Part shown: positions 12,680 to 24,900 of the stretch, piece after piece
Numbering within the stretch: the stretch's first letter is position 1
How the letters are laid out: each line of letters starts with the position of its first letter
NCBI RefSeq assembly: GCF_034190915.1
Contig: NW_026947501.1
Location: forward strand, 6,262,001 to 6,326,000
Length of the DNA stretch: 64,000 nucleotides
Direction of reading: 5' to 3'
Source: Cavia porcellus
Taxonomy: Eukaryota; Chordata; Mammalia; Rodentia; Caviidae
Notes under the pieces: generated by a model
The model's database searches: none
Told to the model about the DNA's origin: nothing
What the model saw: the letters and a program-made list of their open reading frames with translations, nothing else
Made by a program: the position numbers and the translations under genes

Positions 12680-13320
12680 TGGAGAAAAGCACCACGGTGA
12701 GGTCAGCATGGGGAGGTCAGGAAACATGCAGTGTCAATGTAGGATAGGTTTCTGAAAAACATCGCGGGTGGTGAGAATTGTAAGGGTTTCTAACAGGGCA
12801 TTCACTGGAAGGAGTGAGAAAAAGATCACGGGGTGGTGTGAATCGAAGGGCCTGAATTATGATAGGCAGTGTGTGGCAATGTAGGAAGGAGAAAAGCACC
12901 ATGGGGTGATCAGCATGGGGAGGTCAGGAAACATGCAGTGGCAATGTAGGACAGGTTTCTGAAAAACATCGGGGGGGTGGGGGCCATTGTAAGGGTTTCT
13001 AAAAGGCCATTCACTAGTAGCAGTGAGAAATACATCATGTTGTGGTGTGAATCGGAGGGCCTGAATCAACATAGACAGTGAGTGGCAATGTCGGATGGAG
13101 AAAAGCACCACGGGGTGGTCAGCATGGGGAGGTCAGGAAACATGCAGTAGGAATGTAGGATAGGTTTCTGAAAAACATCGCGGGGTGGTGCTCATTGCAA
13201 GGGTTTCTAAAAGGCCTTTAACTAGTAGGAGTGAGAAATACATCATGGTGTGGTGTGAATCAGAAAGCTTGAATTAGGATAGGCAGTGAAGGGCAATGTA
13301 GGATGGAGAAAACCTCCACG
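12680..13320 (+). repeat. Diverged ~2.1-2.3 kb spaced duplication, left copy (partner 14757-15560)
   Basis: A monomer with TCGCGGGTGGTGAGAATTG and CACTGGAAGGAGTGAGAAAA near 12760-12830 recurs about 2077 bp later. The following G-rich monomer (near 12966) and the TCATGTTGTGGTG monomer recur at an offset that has grown to about 2284, by one added monomer in the right copy. These types are diverged relatives of the extra block found in the L units at 50.3-51.8 kb. Confidence 0.65.
12971..12983 (+). other. G-tract cluster in a monomer core (G7-T-G5)
   Basis: The first core of this monomer reads CATC followed by a run of seven G, one T and five G. The usual GCGGGGTGGTG core has been converted to nearly pure G. 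Similar G6/G4 clusters occur at 28538-28548, 38632-38642, 51215-51225 and 60763-60773, always in the same monomer type. A G-quadruplex involving neighbouring GG runs is possible but not shown. Confidence 0.6.
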
Positions 13321-13519
13321 GGGTGGTTGTCACGGGGATGTCAGGAAACATGCAGTGGCAATGTAGGATAATTTTCTGAAAATCATCACGGGGTGGTGCG
13401 GATTGTAAGGGTTTCTAACTGGCCATTCACTAGGAGGAGTGAGAATAACATCACGGGGTCGTGTGAATCAGATGTTCTGAATTAGGATAGGCAGTGAGTG
13501 CAATGTAGGATGGAGAAAA

Positions 13520-14065
13520 GCACCACGGGTTGGTGATCATTTTGAGGTCAGGAAACATGAAATGGCAGTGTAGGATAGGTTTCTGAAAAACATCGCAGGG
13601 TTGTGCACATTGTAAGGGTTTGTAGCAGGCCATTCACTATTAGTAGTGAGAAAATCATCTCGGGGTGGTTTGAATCGGAGGGCCTGAATTAGGATAGGCA
13701 CTGAGTGGCAATGAAGAATGGAGAAAAGCACCACGGGGTGGTCAACATGGGGAGGTCAGGAAACATGCAATGGCAATGTAGAAAAGGTTTCTAAAAAACA
13801 TCGAGGGGTGGTGCACATTGTAAAGGTTGCAAACAGCCCATTCACTAGTAGGAGTGAGAAAAACATCACGGGGTGGTGTGAATCGGAGTGTCTGAATTAG
13901 GATAGGCAGTGAGTGGCAATGTAGAATGGAGAAAATCACCACGGGTTGGTGAGCATGGTGAGGTCAGGAAACATGCGATGGCAATGTAGGATAGGTTTCT
14001 GTAAAACATCGCAGGTGTTGAGCATTGTAAGGGTTTCTAACCGGCGATTCACTAGTAGGAGTGAG
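13520..14065 (+). repeat. Monomer block repeated at ~16840-17390, left copy
   Basis: Rare words AGGTCAGGAAACATGAAATG, TTTGTAGCAGGCCA and AAAATCATCTCGGGG occur near 13545-13660 and again near 16867-16985, an offset of 3322. The next monomers (TCGAGGGGTGGTGCACATTG and TCGCAGGTGTTGAGCATTG) follow in the same order in both places. Confidence 0.7.
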
Positions 14066-14599
14066 AAAAACATCACGGGTGTTGTGAATCAGATGTTCTG
14101 AATTAGTATAGGCAGTGAGTGGCAATGTATGATGGAGAAAAGCACCACAGGGTGGTCAGCATGGGGAGGTCAGGAAACATGCATTGGCAATGTAGGATAG
14201 GTTTCTGAAAAACATCGCTGGGTGGTGCGCATTGTAAGGCTTTCTAACAGGGCATTCACTACTAGGAGTGAGCAAAACATCATGGCGTGGTGTGAATCGG
14301 AGGGCTTGAATTTGGATAGGCAGTGAGTGCTAACGTAAAATGGAGAAAAGCACCTCGGTGTGGTCAGTATGGGGAGGTGAGGAACCATGCAGTGGCAATG
14401 TAGGATAGGTTTCAGAAAAACATCGCGGGGTGGTGCGCATTATAAGGTTTTCTAAAAGGCCATTCACTAGTAGGAGTGAGAAAAATATAACAGAGTGGTG
14501 TGAATTGGAGGGCCTGATTCAGGATAGGCAGTGAGTGGCAATGTAGGATGGAGAAAAGCACCACGGGGTGGTCAGGATGGGGAGGTCAGGAAACATGCA

Positions 14600-14669
14600 G
14601 TGGTAATGCAGGATCGGTTTCTGAAAAACATCGCGGGGTTGGGCGCATTGTAAGGGTATCTAACAGGCC
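14600..14669 (+). repeat. Internal sub-unit 1 of the monomer (~70 bp)
   Basis: The sub-unit starts at the GTGGCAATG-like box (here GTGGTAATG) and carries the first core AAAAACATCGCGGGGT, followed by GCGCATTGTAAGGGT. Its start matches the start of sub-unit 3 (GTGGCAATGTAGGAT), and its core matches those of sub-units 2 and 3. Core-to-core spacing around the monomer is 65, 73 and 70 bp, which sums to 208. I infer that the monomer arose by triplication of an ancestral repeat of about 69 bp. Confidence 0.8.
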
Positions 14670-14742
14670 ATTCACTAGTAGGAGTGAGAAATACATCATG
14701 GTGTGGTGTGAATCGAAGGGCCTGAATCAAGTTAGACAGTGA
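14670..14742 (+). repeat. Internal sub-unit 2 of the monomer (~73 bp)
   Basis: The sub-unit begins ATTCACTAGTAGGAGTGAG and carries the second core, AAATACATCATGGTGTGGTG here (AAAAACATCACGGGGTGGTG in the common form). It continues with TGAATCGGAGGGCCTGAAT and ends in an AGGCAGTGA-like box. The GTAGGAGTGAGAAAAACATCAC part aligns with GTAGGATGGAGAAAAGCACCAC in sub-unit 3. The extra few bases after the core explain why it is the longest of the three. Confidence 0.78.
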
Positions 14743-14807
14743 TTGGCAATGTAGGATGGAGAAAAGCACCATGGGTTGGTGAGCATGTGGAGGTCAGGAA
14801 ACATGCA
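14743..14807 (+). repeat. Internal sub-unit 3 of the monomer (~65 bp)
   Basis: The sub-unit starts with TTGGCAATGTAGGATGGAG (usually GTGGCAATG), matching the start of sub-unit 1. It carries the third core, AAAAGCACCATGGGTTGGTG here (AAAAGCACCACGGGGTGGTC in the common form), and ends with the GGAGGTCAGGAAACATGCA box. The core's ACGGGG is often ATGGGG or ACAGGG in other monomers, the pattern expected from CpG decay. Confidence 0.78.
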
Positions 14808-15560
14808 GTGTCAATGTAGGATAGGTTTCTGTAAAACATCGCGGGTGGTGAGAATTGTAAGGGTTTCTAACAGGGCATTCACTGGAAGGAGTGAGAAAAA
14901 GATCACGGGGTGGTGTGAATCGAAGGGCCTGAATTATGATAGGCAGTGAGTGGCAATGTAGGAAGGAGAAAAGAACCATGGGGTGGTCAGCATGGGGAGG
15001 TCAGGAAACATGCAGTGGCAATGTAGGACAGGATTCTGAAAAACATCGGGGGGTGGTGCGCATTGTTAGTGTTTCTAACAGGCCATTCACTAGTAGAAGC
15101 TATAAAAACATCACAGGGTGGTGTGAATCAGAGGGCCTGAATCAGGATAGGCAGTGAGTGGCAATGTAGGATGGAGAAAAGCAACATGGCGTGGTCAAGA
15201 TGGTGAGGTCAGGAAACATGCAGTGGCAATGTAGGATAGATTTCTGAAAAACATAGGGGGGTGGGGCCCATTGTAAGCGTTTCTAACAGGCCATTCACTA
15301 GTAGCAGTGAGAAATACATCATGTTGTGGTGTGAATCAGAGGGCTTGAATCAAGTTAGACATTGAGTGGCAATGTCAGATGGAGAAAAGCACCACGGGGT
15401 GGTCAGCATGGGGAGGTCAGGAAACATGCAGTAGCAATGTAGGATAGGTTTCTGAAAAACATCGCGGGGTGGTGCTCATTGCAAGGGTTTCTAAATGGCC
15501 TTTAACTAGTAGGAGTGAGAAATACATCATGGTGTGGTGTGAATCAGAGGGCCTGAATTA
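14757..15560 (+). repeat. Diverged ~2.1-2.3 kb spaced duplication, right copy (partner 12680-13320)
   Basis: The order of monomers is the same as in the left copy (GTGGTGAGAATTG type, GTTAGTGTTTC type, G-tract type, CATCATGTTGTGG type), with one additional monomer (the GTTAGTGTTTC / AAGCTATAAAAAC type near 15060-15110). The copies differ at many bases. Confidence 0.65.
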
Positions 15561-15789
15561 GAATAAGCATTGAGTGTCAATGCAGGATGGAGAAAAACAC
15601 CACAGGGTGGTCAGCATGGGGAGGTGAGGAAACATGCCGTGGCAATGTAGGATAGGTTTCTGAAAATAAATGTGGGATGGTGCACATTGTAAGGGTTTCT
15701 AACAGGCCATTCACTAGTAGGAGTGAGAAAAACATCACGGGGTGGTGTGAATCGGAGGGACTGAATAAGTATAGGCAGTGAGTGGCAAT

Positions 15790-16204
15790 GTAGGATGGAG
15801 AAAAGCACCACGGGGTTGTTGTCATGGGGATGTCAGGAAACATGCAGTGGCAATGTAGGATAATTTTCTGAAAAACATCACGGGGTGGTGCGGATTGTAA
15901 GGGTTTCTAACTGGCCATTCACTAGTAAGAGTGAGAAAAACATCACGGGGTCATGTGAATCAGATGTTCTGAATTAGGATAGGAAGTGAGTGCAATGTAG
16001 GATGGAGAAAAGCACCACGGGGTGGTCAACCTGGGGAGTTCAGGAAACAAGCATTGGCAATGTAGGATACGTTTCTGAAAAACATCGCTGGGTGTTGCGC
16101 ATTGTAAGGCTTTCTAACAGGCCATTCCCTAGTAGGAGTGAGAAAAACATCACGGGGTGGTGTGAATCGGAGGGACTGAATAAGGATAGGCAGTGAGTGG
16201 CAAT
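15790..16204 (+). repeat. 415-bp dimer duplication, copy 1
   Basis: A two-monomer block including TAATTTTCTGAAAAACATC, GGGGTCATGTGAATCAGATG, GAAGTGAGTGCAATG and GGTGGTCAACCTGGGGAG is repeated 415 bp later almost without change. I located only isolated substitutions (for example GGCAATG against GGCATTG, and TCGCTGGG against TCACTGGG). It is much younger than its surroundings. The exact breakpoint cannot be fixed because the flanks are also homologous. Confidence 0.9.
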
Positions 16205-16619
16205 GTAGGATGGAGAAAAGCACCACGGGGTTGTTGTCATGGGGATGTCAGGAAACATGCAGTGGCATTGTAGGATAATTTTCTGAAAAACATCACGGGG
16301 TGGTGCGGATTGTAAGGGTTTCTAACTGGCCATTCACTAGTAAGAGTGAGAAAAACATCACGGGGTCATGTGAATCAGATGTTCTGAATTAGGATAGGAA
16401 GTGAGTGCAATGTAGGATGGAGAAAAGCACCACGGGGTGGTCAACCTGGGGAGTTCAGGAAACAAGCATTGGCAATGTAGGATACGTTTCTGAAAAACAT
16501 CACTGGGTGTTGCGCATTGTAAGGCTTTCTAACAGGCCATTCCCTAGTAGGAGTGAGAAAAACATCACGGGGTGGTGTGAATCGGAGGGACTGAATAAGG
16601 ATAGGCAGTGAGTGGCAAT
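16205..16619 (+). repeat. 415-bp dimer duplication, copy 2
   Basis: This directly follows copy 1 with the same order and indels, including the single-base loss in GAAGTGAGTGCAATG. The sequence GGAGGGACTGAATAAG flanks both ends (near 15754, 16169 and 16584), as expected for an unequal exchange between copies two monomers apart. Confidence 0.9.
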
Positions 16620-19600
16620 GTAGGATGGAGAAAAGCACCACGGGGAGGTCAACATGGGGAGGTCAGGAAACATGCAATGGCAATGTTGGATAGGTTTCTG
16701 AAAAACATTGCGGGGTGGTGCGCACTGTAAGGCTTTCTAACAAGCCATTCACAAGTAGGAGTGAAAAAACATCACGGGGTGGTGTGAATCGGAGGGCCTG
16801 AATTAGGATAGGCACTGAGTGGCAATGAAGAATGGATAAAAGCACCACGGGTTGGTGAGCATGGTGTGGTCAGGAAACATGAAATGGCAGTGTAGGATAG
16901 GTTTCTGAAAAACATGGCAGGGTTGTGCACATTGTAAGGGTTTGTAGCAGGCCACTCACTATTAGGAGTGAGAAAATCATCTCGGGGTGGTGTGAATCGG
17001 AGGGCCTGAATTAGGATAGGCACTGAGTGGCAATGAAGAGTGGAGAAAAGCACCACGGGGTGGTCAACATGGGGAGGTCAGGAAACATGCAATGGCAATG
17101 TAGGATAGGTTTCTGAAAAACATCGAGGGGTGGTGCACATTGTAAGGGTTGCAAACAGGCCATTCACTAGTAGGAGTGAGAAAAACATCATGGGGTGGAG
17201 TGAATCGGAGTGCCTGAATTAGGAGAGGCAGTAAGTGGCAATGTAGAATGGAGAAAAGCACCACGGGTTGGTGAGCATGGTGAGGTCAGGAAACATGCGA
17301 TGGCAATGGAGGATAGGTTTCTGAAAAACATCGCAGGTGTTGAGCATTGTAAGGGTTTCTAACAGGCCATTCACTAGTAGGAGTGAGAAAAACATCACGG
17401 GTGGTTTGAATCAGATGCTCTGAATTAGGATAGGCAGTGAGCGGCAATGTAAAATGGAAAAAACACCACGGAATGGTCAGCATGGGGAGGTCAGGAAAGA
17501 TGCGGTGGCAATGTAGGATAGGATTCTGAAAAACATCGCTGGGTGGTGCGCAATGTAAGGGTTTATAACAGGCCATTCACTAGTAGGAGTGAGTAAAACA
17601 TCACAGGGTGGTGTGAATCAGATGTACTGAATTAGGATAGGCAGTGAGTGGCAATGTAGGATGAAGAAAAGCACCACGAGGCGGTCAGCATGGGGAGGTC
17701 AGGAAACATGCATTGGCAATGTAGGATAGGTTTCTGAAAAACATCGCGGGGTTGTGTGCAATGTAAGGGTTTCTAACAGGCCATTCACTAGTAGGAGTGA
17801 GAAAAACATCACGGGGTGGTGTGAATCGGAGGGCCTGAATCAGGATAGGCCGTGAGTGGCAATGTTGGATGGAGAAATGCTCCACGGGGTGGTCAGGATG
17901 GAGAGGTCAGGAAACATGCAGTGGCAATGTAGGATAGGTTTCTGAAAAAAATAGTGGGGTAGTGCGCATTGTAAGGGTTTCTAACAGGCCATTCACTAGT
18001 AGGAGTGAAAAATACATCATGGTGTGGTGTGAATTGGAGGGCATGAACCAAGATACACAGTGAGGGGCAATGTAGGATGGAGAAAAGAACCACGGGTTGG
18101 TGAGCATGGTGAGGTCAGGAAACATGCATTGGCAATGTAGGATAGCTTTCTGAAAAACATCGCTCGGTTGTGCGGATTGTAAGGCTTTCTAAAAGGCCAT
18201 TCACTAGTAGGAGTGAGAAATACATCCTGGTGTGGTGTGAATCGGAGGGCCTGAATCAAGATAGACATTGAGTGGCAATGTAGGATGGAGAAAATCACCA
18301 CGGTTGGTGAGCATGGGGAGGTGAGGAAACATGCAATGGCAATGTAGGATAGGTTTCTGAAAAGCATCACAGGGTGGTGCGCATTCTAAGGATTTCTAAC
18401 ATGCCATTCACAAGTAGGAGTGAAAAAAACATCACGGGATGGTGTGAATCAGAGGGCCTGAATTAGGATAGGCTGTGAGGGGCAATGTAAGATGGAGAAA
18501 AGCACCACGGGTTTGTCAGCATGGAGAGGCAAGGAAACATGCAGTGGCAATGTAGGATAGTTTTAAGAAAAAGAAGCAGGGTAGTGCTCACTGTAAGGGT
18601 TTGTAACAGGCAATTCACTAGTAGGAGTGAAAAAAACATCATGGGTGGTGTGAATCATAGGGCCTGAATTAGGATAGGCAGTGATTGGCAATGTAGGATA
18701 GAGAAAAGCACCACGGGGTGGTCATCAGGGGGAGGTCAGGAAACATGCAGTGGCAAAGTAGGATATTTTTTGAAAAACATCACGGAGTGGTGCGCATTGT
18801 AAGGGTTTCTAACAGGCCATTCACTAGTAGGAGTGAGAACAACATCACGGTGTGGTGTGAATAGGAGGGCCTGAATTAGGATAGGCATTGAGTGGCAATG
18901 TAGGATGGAGAAAAGCACCACAGGGTGGTCAGCATGGGGAGGTGAGGAAACATGCAGTGGCAATGTAGGATAGGTTTCGAGAAAAAAAGTGGGGTAGTGC
19001 GCATTGTAAGGCTTTCTAACAGTCAATTCACTAGAAGAAGTGAGAAAAACATCACGGGTGGTGTGAATCAGAGGGCCTAAATTTGGATAGGCAGTGAGTG
19101 GCAATGTAGGATAGAGAAAAGCACCATGGGGTGGTCATCATGGGGAGGTCAGGAAACATGCAGTGGCAATGTAGGATAATTTTTTGAAAAACATCACGGA
19201 GTGGTGCGCATTGTAAGGGTTTCTAACTGGCCATTCACTAGTAGGAGTGAGAAAAACATCACGGGTGGTGTGAATCAGATGTTCTGAATTAGGATAGGCA
19301 GTGAGTGGCAATGTAGGATGGAGAAAAGCACCACGGGGTGGTCAGCATGGGGAGGTGTGGAAACATACAGTGGAAATGTAGGATAGGTTTCTGAAAAACA
19401 TCGGGGGGGGGCGCATTGTTATTGTTTCTAACAGGCCATTCAGTAGGAGAAGTTGTAAAAACATCACAGGGTGGTGTGAATCTGAGGGCCTGAATTAGGA
19501 TAGGCACTGAGTGGCAATGTAGCATAGAGAAAAGCGCCACGGGGTGGTCAGCATGGGGAGGTGTGGAAACATGCATTGGCAATGTAGGATAGGTTTCTGA

Positions 19601-21900
19601 AAAACATCAAGGGTTGGTGCACATTGTAAGGGTTGCAAACAGGCCATTCACTAGTAGGAGTGAGAAAAACATCACGGGGAGGTGTGAATCAGAGTGCCTG
19701 AATTAGGATAGTCATTGAGTGGCAATGTAGAATGGAGAAAAGCACCACGGGTTGGTGAGCATGGTGAGGTCAGGAAACATGCGATGGCAATGAAGGAATG
19801 GTTTGTGAAAAACATCGCAGGTGTTGAGCATTGTAAGGGTTTCTAACAGGCGATTCACTAGTAGGAGTGAGAAAAACATCACGGGGTGGTTTGAATCAGA
19901 TGCTCTGAATCAGGTTAGGCAGTGAGTGGCAATGTAAAATGGAAAAAACACCACGGAGTGGTCAGCATGGGGAGGTCAGGAAACATGCGGTGGCAATGTA
20001 GGATAGGATTCTGAAAAACATCGCTGGGTGGTGCGCAATGTAAGGGTTTCTAACAGGATATTCACTAGTAGGAGTGAGAAAAACATCACGGGGTGGTGTG
20101 AATCAGATGTTCTGAATTAGGATAGGCAGTGAGTGGCAATGTAGGATGGAGAAAAGCACCACAGGGTGGTCAGGATGGGGAGGTCAGGAAACATGCATTG
20201 GCAATGTAGGATAGGTTTCTGAAAAACATCGCCGGTTGGTGCGCATTGTAAGGCTTTATAACAGGCCATTCACTAGAAGCAGTGAGAAAAACATGAGCGG
20301 GTGGTGTGAATCGGAAGGCCTGAATTAGGATAGGCAGTGAGTGGCAATGTAGCATAGAGAAAAGCCCAACGGGGTGGTCAGCATGGGGAGGTCAGGAAAC
20401 ATGCTGTGGGAATGTAGGTTAGGTTTCTGAAACATATCGCGGGGTGCTGCGCATTGAAATGATTTCTAACAAGCCATTCACAAGTAGGAGTGCAAAAGAC
20501 ATCATGGGGTGGTGTGAATCGGAGGGCCTGAATTAGGATAGGCTGTGATTGGCAATGTAAGATGGAGAAAAGCACCTGGGGTTTGTCAGCATGGGGAGGC
20601 AAAGAAACATGCAGTGGCAATGTAGAATAAGTTTCTGATAAACATTGCTGGGTGGTGCGCATTGTAAGGTTTTCTAACAGGCCATTCACTAGTAGGAGTG
20701 AGAAAAACATCACGGGGTGGTGTGAATCGGAGCACCTGAATTAGGATAGGCACTGAGTGGCAATGTAGGATTGAGAAAAGCATCACAGGGTGGTCAGCAT
20801 GGGGAGGTGAGGAAACATGCAGTGGAAATGTAGGATAGGTTTTGGGAAAAAAAGTGGGGTAGTGCTCACTGTAAGGGTTTCTAACAGTCAATTCACTAGA
20901 AGAAGTGAGAAAAACCTCACGGGTGGTGTGAATCGGAGGGCCTAAATTAGGATAGGCACTGAGTGGCAATGTAGGATAGAGAAAAGCACCACGGGGTGGT
21001 CATCATGGGGAGGTCAGGAAACATGCAGTGGCAATGTAGGATAATTCTTTGAAAAACATCACGGAGTGGTGCGCATTGTAATTGTTTCTAACTGGCCATT
21101 CACTAGTAGGAGTGAGAAAAACATCACGGGTGGTGTGAATCAGATGTTCTGAATTAGGATAGGCAGTGAGTGGCAATGTAGGATGGAGAAAAGCACCATG
21201 GGGGGGTCAGCATGGGGAGGTTTGGAAACATGCATTGGCAATGTTGGATAGGTTTCTGAAAAACATCGCCGGGTGGTGCGCATTGTAAGGCTTTCTAACA
21301 GGGCATTCACTAGTAGGAGTGAGCAAAACATAACGGGGTGGTGTGAATCGGAGTGCCTGAATTTGGATAGGCACTGAGTGTTAACGTAAAATGGAGAAAA
21401 GCACCTTGGTGTGGTCAGTATGGGGAGGTCAGGAAACATGCAGTGGCAATGCAGGATCGGTTTCTGAAAAACATCGCGGGTTTGGGCGCATTGTAAGGAT
21501 ATCTAACAGGCCATTCACTAGTAGGAGTGAGAAAAATATAACGGAGTGGTGTGAATCGGAGGGCCTGATTCAGGATAGGCAGTGAGTGGCAATGTAGGAT
21601 GAAGAAAAGCACTACGGGTTGGTCAGGATGGGGAGGTCAGGAAACATGCAGTGGCAATGCAGGATCGGTTTCTGAAAAACATCGCGGGTTTGGGCGCATT
21701 GTAAGGATATCTAACAGGCCATTCACTAGTAGGAGTGAGAAATACATCATGGTGTGGTGTGAATCGGAGGGCCTAAATCAAGTTAGACAGTGACTGGCAA
21801 TGTAGGATGGAGAAAAGCACCACGGGTTGGTGAGCATGGGGAGGTCAGGAAACATGCAGTGGCAATGTAGGATAGGTTTCTGAAAAACATCGCAGTGTGG
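16620..21900 (+). repeat. Diverged satellite, mosaic of monomer types from 2-14 kb
   Basis: All of this is the same 208-bp family. Stretches resemble several earlier parts: 16840-17390 matches 13520-14065, about 17685-18530 resembles 7933-8780 (offset near 9752), and 18830-20800 matches 10740-12290. Short blocks of common ancestry in changed order suggest repeated unequal exchange. No unique sequence or gene is visible. Confidence 0.85.
18830..20800 (+). repeat. Block repeated from 10.7-12.3 kb, right copy
   Basis: This is the partner of 10740-12290, at offset 8092 in its left part and 8506 in its right part. The inserted two monomers lie between about 19340 and 20140. It contains the GAAACATATCGCGGGGTGCT type (near 20430), followed by TTCTGATAAACATTGCTGGG and the A-run monomer near 20845, in the same order as the left copy. 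Confidence 0.7.
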
Positions 21901-24900
21901 TGCCCATACTAAGGATTTCTAACATGCCATTCACAAGTAGGAGTGAAAAAAACATCACGGGATGGTGTGAATCAGAGGGCCTGAATTAGGGTAGGCTGTG
22001 ATTGGCAATGTAAGATGGAGAAAAGCACCTGCAGTTTTTCAGCATGGGGAGGCAAGGAAACATGCAGTGGCAATGTAGAATAAGTTTCTGATAAACATCG
22101 CTGGGTGGTGCGCATGGTAAGGGTTTCTAACAGGCCATTCACTAGTAGGAGTGAGAACAACATCACGGGGTGGTGTGAATCGGAGGGCCGGAATTAGGAT
22201 AGGCAATGAGTGGAAATGTAGGATGGAGAAAAGCACCACAGGGTGGTCAGCATGGGGAGGTGAGGAAACATGCAGTGGCAATGTAGGATAGGTTTCTTGA
22301 AAAAAAGTGGGGTAGAGCGCATTGTAAGGCTTTCTAACAGTCAATTCAGTAGAAGAAGTGAGAAAAACATCACGGGTGGTTTGAATCGGAGGGCCTAATT
22401 TAGGATAGGCAGTGAGTGGCAATATAGGATAGAGAAAAGCACCATGGGGTGGTCATCATGGGGAGGTCAGGAAACATGCATTGGCAATGTAGGATAGGTT
22501 TCTGAAAAACATCGCTGGGTGGTGCGCATTGTAAGGCTTTATAACAGGCCATTCACTAGAAGCAGTGAGAAAAACATGACAGGGTGGTGTGAATCGGAGG
22601 GCCTGAATTAGGATAGGCAGTGAGTGGCAATGTAGCATAGAGAAAAGCGCCACGGGGTGGTCAGCATGGGGAGGTCAGGAAACATGCAGTGGGAATGTAG
22701 GATAGGTTTCTGAAAAACATCGTCGGGTGGTGCGCATAGTAAGGCTTTCTAACAGGGCATTCACTAGTAGGAGTGAGCAAAACATAATGGGGTGGTGTGA
22801 ATCGAAGGGCCTGAATTTGGATAGGGAGTGAGTGGTTACGTAAAATGGAGAAAAGCACCTTGGTGTGGTCAGTATGGGGAGGTGAGGAAACATGCAGTGG
22901 CAGTGTAGGATAGGTTTCTGGAAAACATCGCGGGGTGGTGCGCATTATAAGGGTTTCTAACAGGCCATTCACTAGTAGGAGTGAGAAATACATCATGGTG
23001 TGGTGTGAATCGGAGGGCCTGAATCAAGTTATACATTGATTGGCAATGTAGGATGGAGAAAAGCACCATGGGTTGGTGAGCATGGGGAGTTCAGGAAACA
23101 TGCAGTGGCAAGTAGGATAGTTTTCTGAAAAACATCACGGGTTGGTGCGCATTGTAAGGGTTTCTAACAGGCCATTCACTAGTAGGAGTGAGAAAAACAT
23201 CACGGGGTGGTGTGAATCGGAGGGCCTGATTTATGATAGGCAGTGAGTGGCAATGGAGGATAGAGAAAAGCACCATGGTGTGGTCAGCATGTGGATGTCA
23301 GGAAACATGCAGTGTCAATGTAGGATAGGTTTCTGAAAAACATCGCGGGGTGGTGCGCATTGTAACGGTTTCTAACAGGCCATTCACTAGTAGGAGTGAG
23401 AAAACCATCACAGCGTGGTTTGAATCAGAGGACCTGAATGAGGATAGGCAGTGAGTGGCAATGTAGGATGGAGAAAAGCACCACGATGTGGTCAGCATGG
23501 GGAGGTCAGGAAACATGCAGTGTCAATGTACGATAGGTTTCTGAAAAACATCGCGGATGGTGAGAATTGTAAAGGTTTCTAACAGAGCATTCACTGGAAG
23601 GAGTGAGAAAAAGATCACGGGGTGGTGTGAATCGAAGGGCCTGAATTATGATAGGCAGTGAGTGGCAATGTAGGAAGGAGAAAAGCACCATGGGGTGGTC
23701 AGCATGGGGAGGTCAGGAAACATGCAGTGGCAAGGTAGGACAGGTTTCTGAAAAACATCAGGGGGTGGTGCGCATTGTTAGTGTTTGTAACAGGCCATTC
23801 ACTAGGAGAAGTTATAAAAACATAACAGGGTGGTGTGAATCGGAGGGCCTGAATCAGGATAGGCAGTGAGTGGCAATGTAGGATGGAGAAAAGCCCCATG
23901 GCGTGGTCAAGATGGTGAGGTCAGGAAACATGCAGTGGCAATGTAGGATAGGTTTCTGAAAATCATCGGGGGGTGGGGCTCATTGTAAGGGTTTCTAACA
24001 GGCCATTCACTAGTAGCAGTGAGAAATACATCATCTTGTGGTGTGAATCGGAGGGCGTGAATCAAGATAGACAGTGAGTGGCAATGTCGGATGGAGAAAA
24101 GCACAACGGTGTGGTCAGCATGGGGAGGTCAGGAAACATGTAGTAGCAATGTAGGTTAGGTTTCTGAAAAACATCGTGGGGTGGTGCTCATTGAAAGTGG
24201 TTCTAAAAGGCCTTTAACTAGTAGGAGTGAGAAAAGCATCATGGTGTGGTGTGAATCATGGGGGCCTGAATTAGAATAAGCATTGAGTGTCAATGCAGGA
24301 TGGAGAAAAGCACCACAGGGTGGTCAGCATGGGGAGGTGAGGAACCATGCAATGGCAATGTAGGATAGGTTTCTGAAAAAAAAATGTGGGGTGGAGCGCA
24401 TTGTAAGGGTTTCTAACAGGCCATTCACTAGTAGGAGTGAGAAAAACATCACGGGGTGGTGTGAATCGGAAAGCCTGAATTAGGATAGGCAGGGAGTGCA
24501 ATGTAGGATGGAGAAAAGCACCACGGGGTGGTCAGCATGGGGAGGTCAGGAAACATGCTTTGGCAATGTAGGATACGTTTCTGAAAAACATCGCCGGGTG
24601 TTGCGCATTGTAAGGCTTTCTAACAGGCCATTCACTAGAAGGAGTGAAAAAAAAATCACGGGGTGGTGTAAATTTGAGGGCCTGAATTAGTATAGGCAGT
24701 GAGTGGCAATGAAGAATGCAGAAAAGCACCACGGGGTGGTCAACATGGGGAGGTCAGGAAACATGCAATGGCAATGTTGGATAGGTTTCTGAAAAACATT
24801 GCGGGGTGGTGCGCATTGTAAGGCTTTCTAACAAGCCATTCACAAGTAGGAGTATAAAAACATCACGGGGTGGTGTGAATCGGAGTGCCTGAATTAGGAT

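Larger units (their letters stand above)
14581..14788 (+). repeat. Representative 208-bp monomer
   Basis: This is one typical monomer, phased arbitrarily on GGAGGTCAGG; the next copies of that landmark lie at 14789 and 14996, giving steps of 208 and 207 bp. In order it holds the GGAGGTCAGGAAACATGCAG box, the first core (from about 14624), the CATTCACTAGTAGGAGTGAG box, the second core (from about 14689), a GGGCCTGAAT box, and the third core (from about 14762) ending at GGTTGGTGAGCATG. The ACTAGT hexamer in the middle is present in most monomers, so SpeI should cut much of the array into a ~208-bp ladder. Some monomer types have lost it (CACAAGTAGG, CACTGGAAGG, CACTAGAAGC). Confidence 0.95.

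Noticed and set aside
16205..16619. Transposon insertion with target-site duplication at the 415-bp repeat.
   Set aside because: The extra DNA is two ordinary satellite monomers with no terminal inverted repeats or unrelated sequence. A tandem dimer duplication is simpler.
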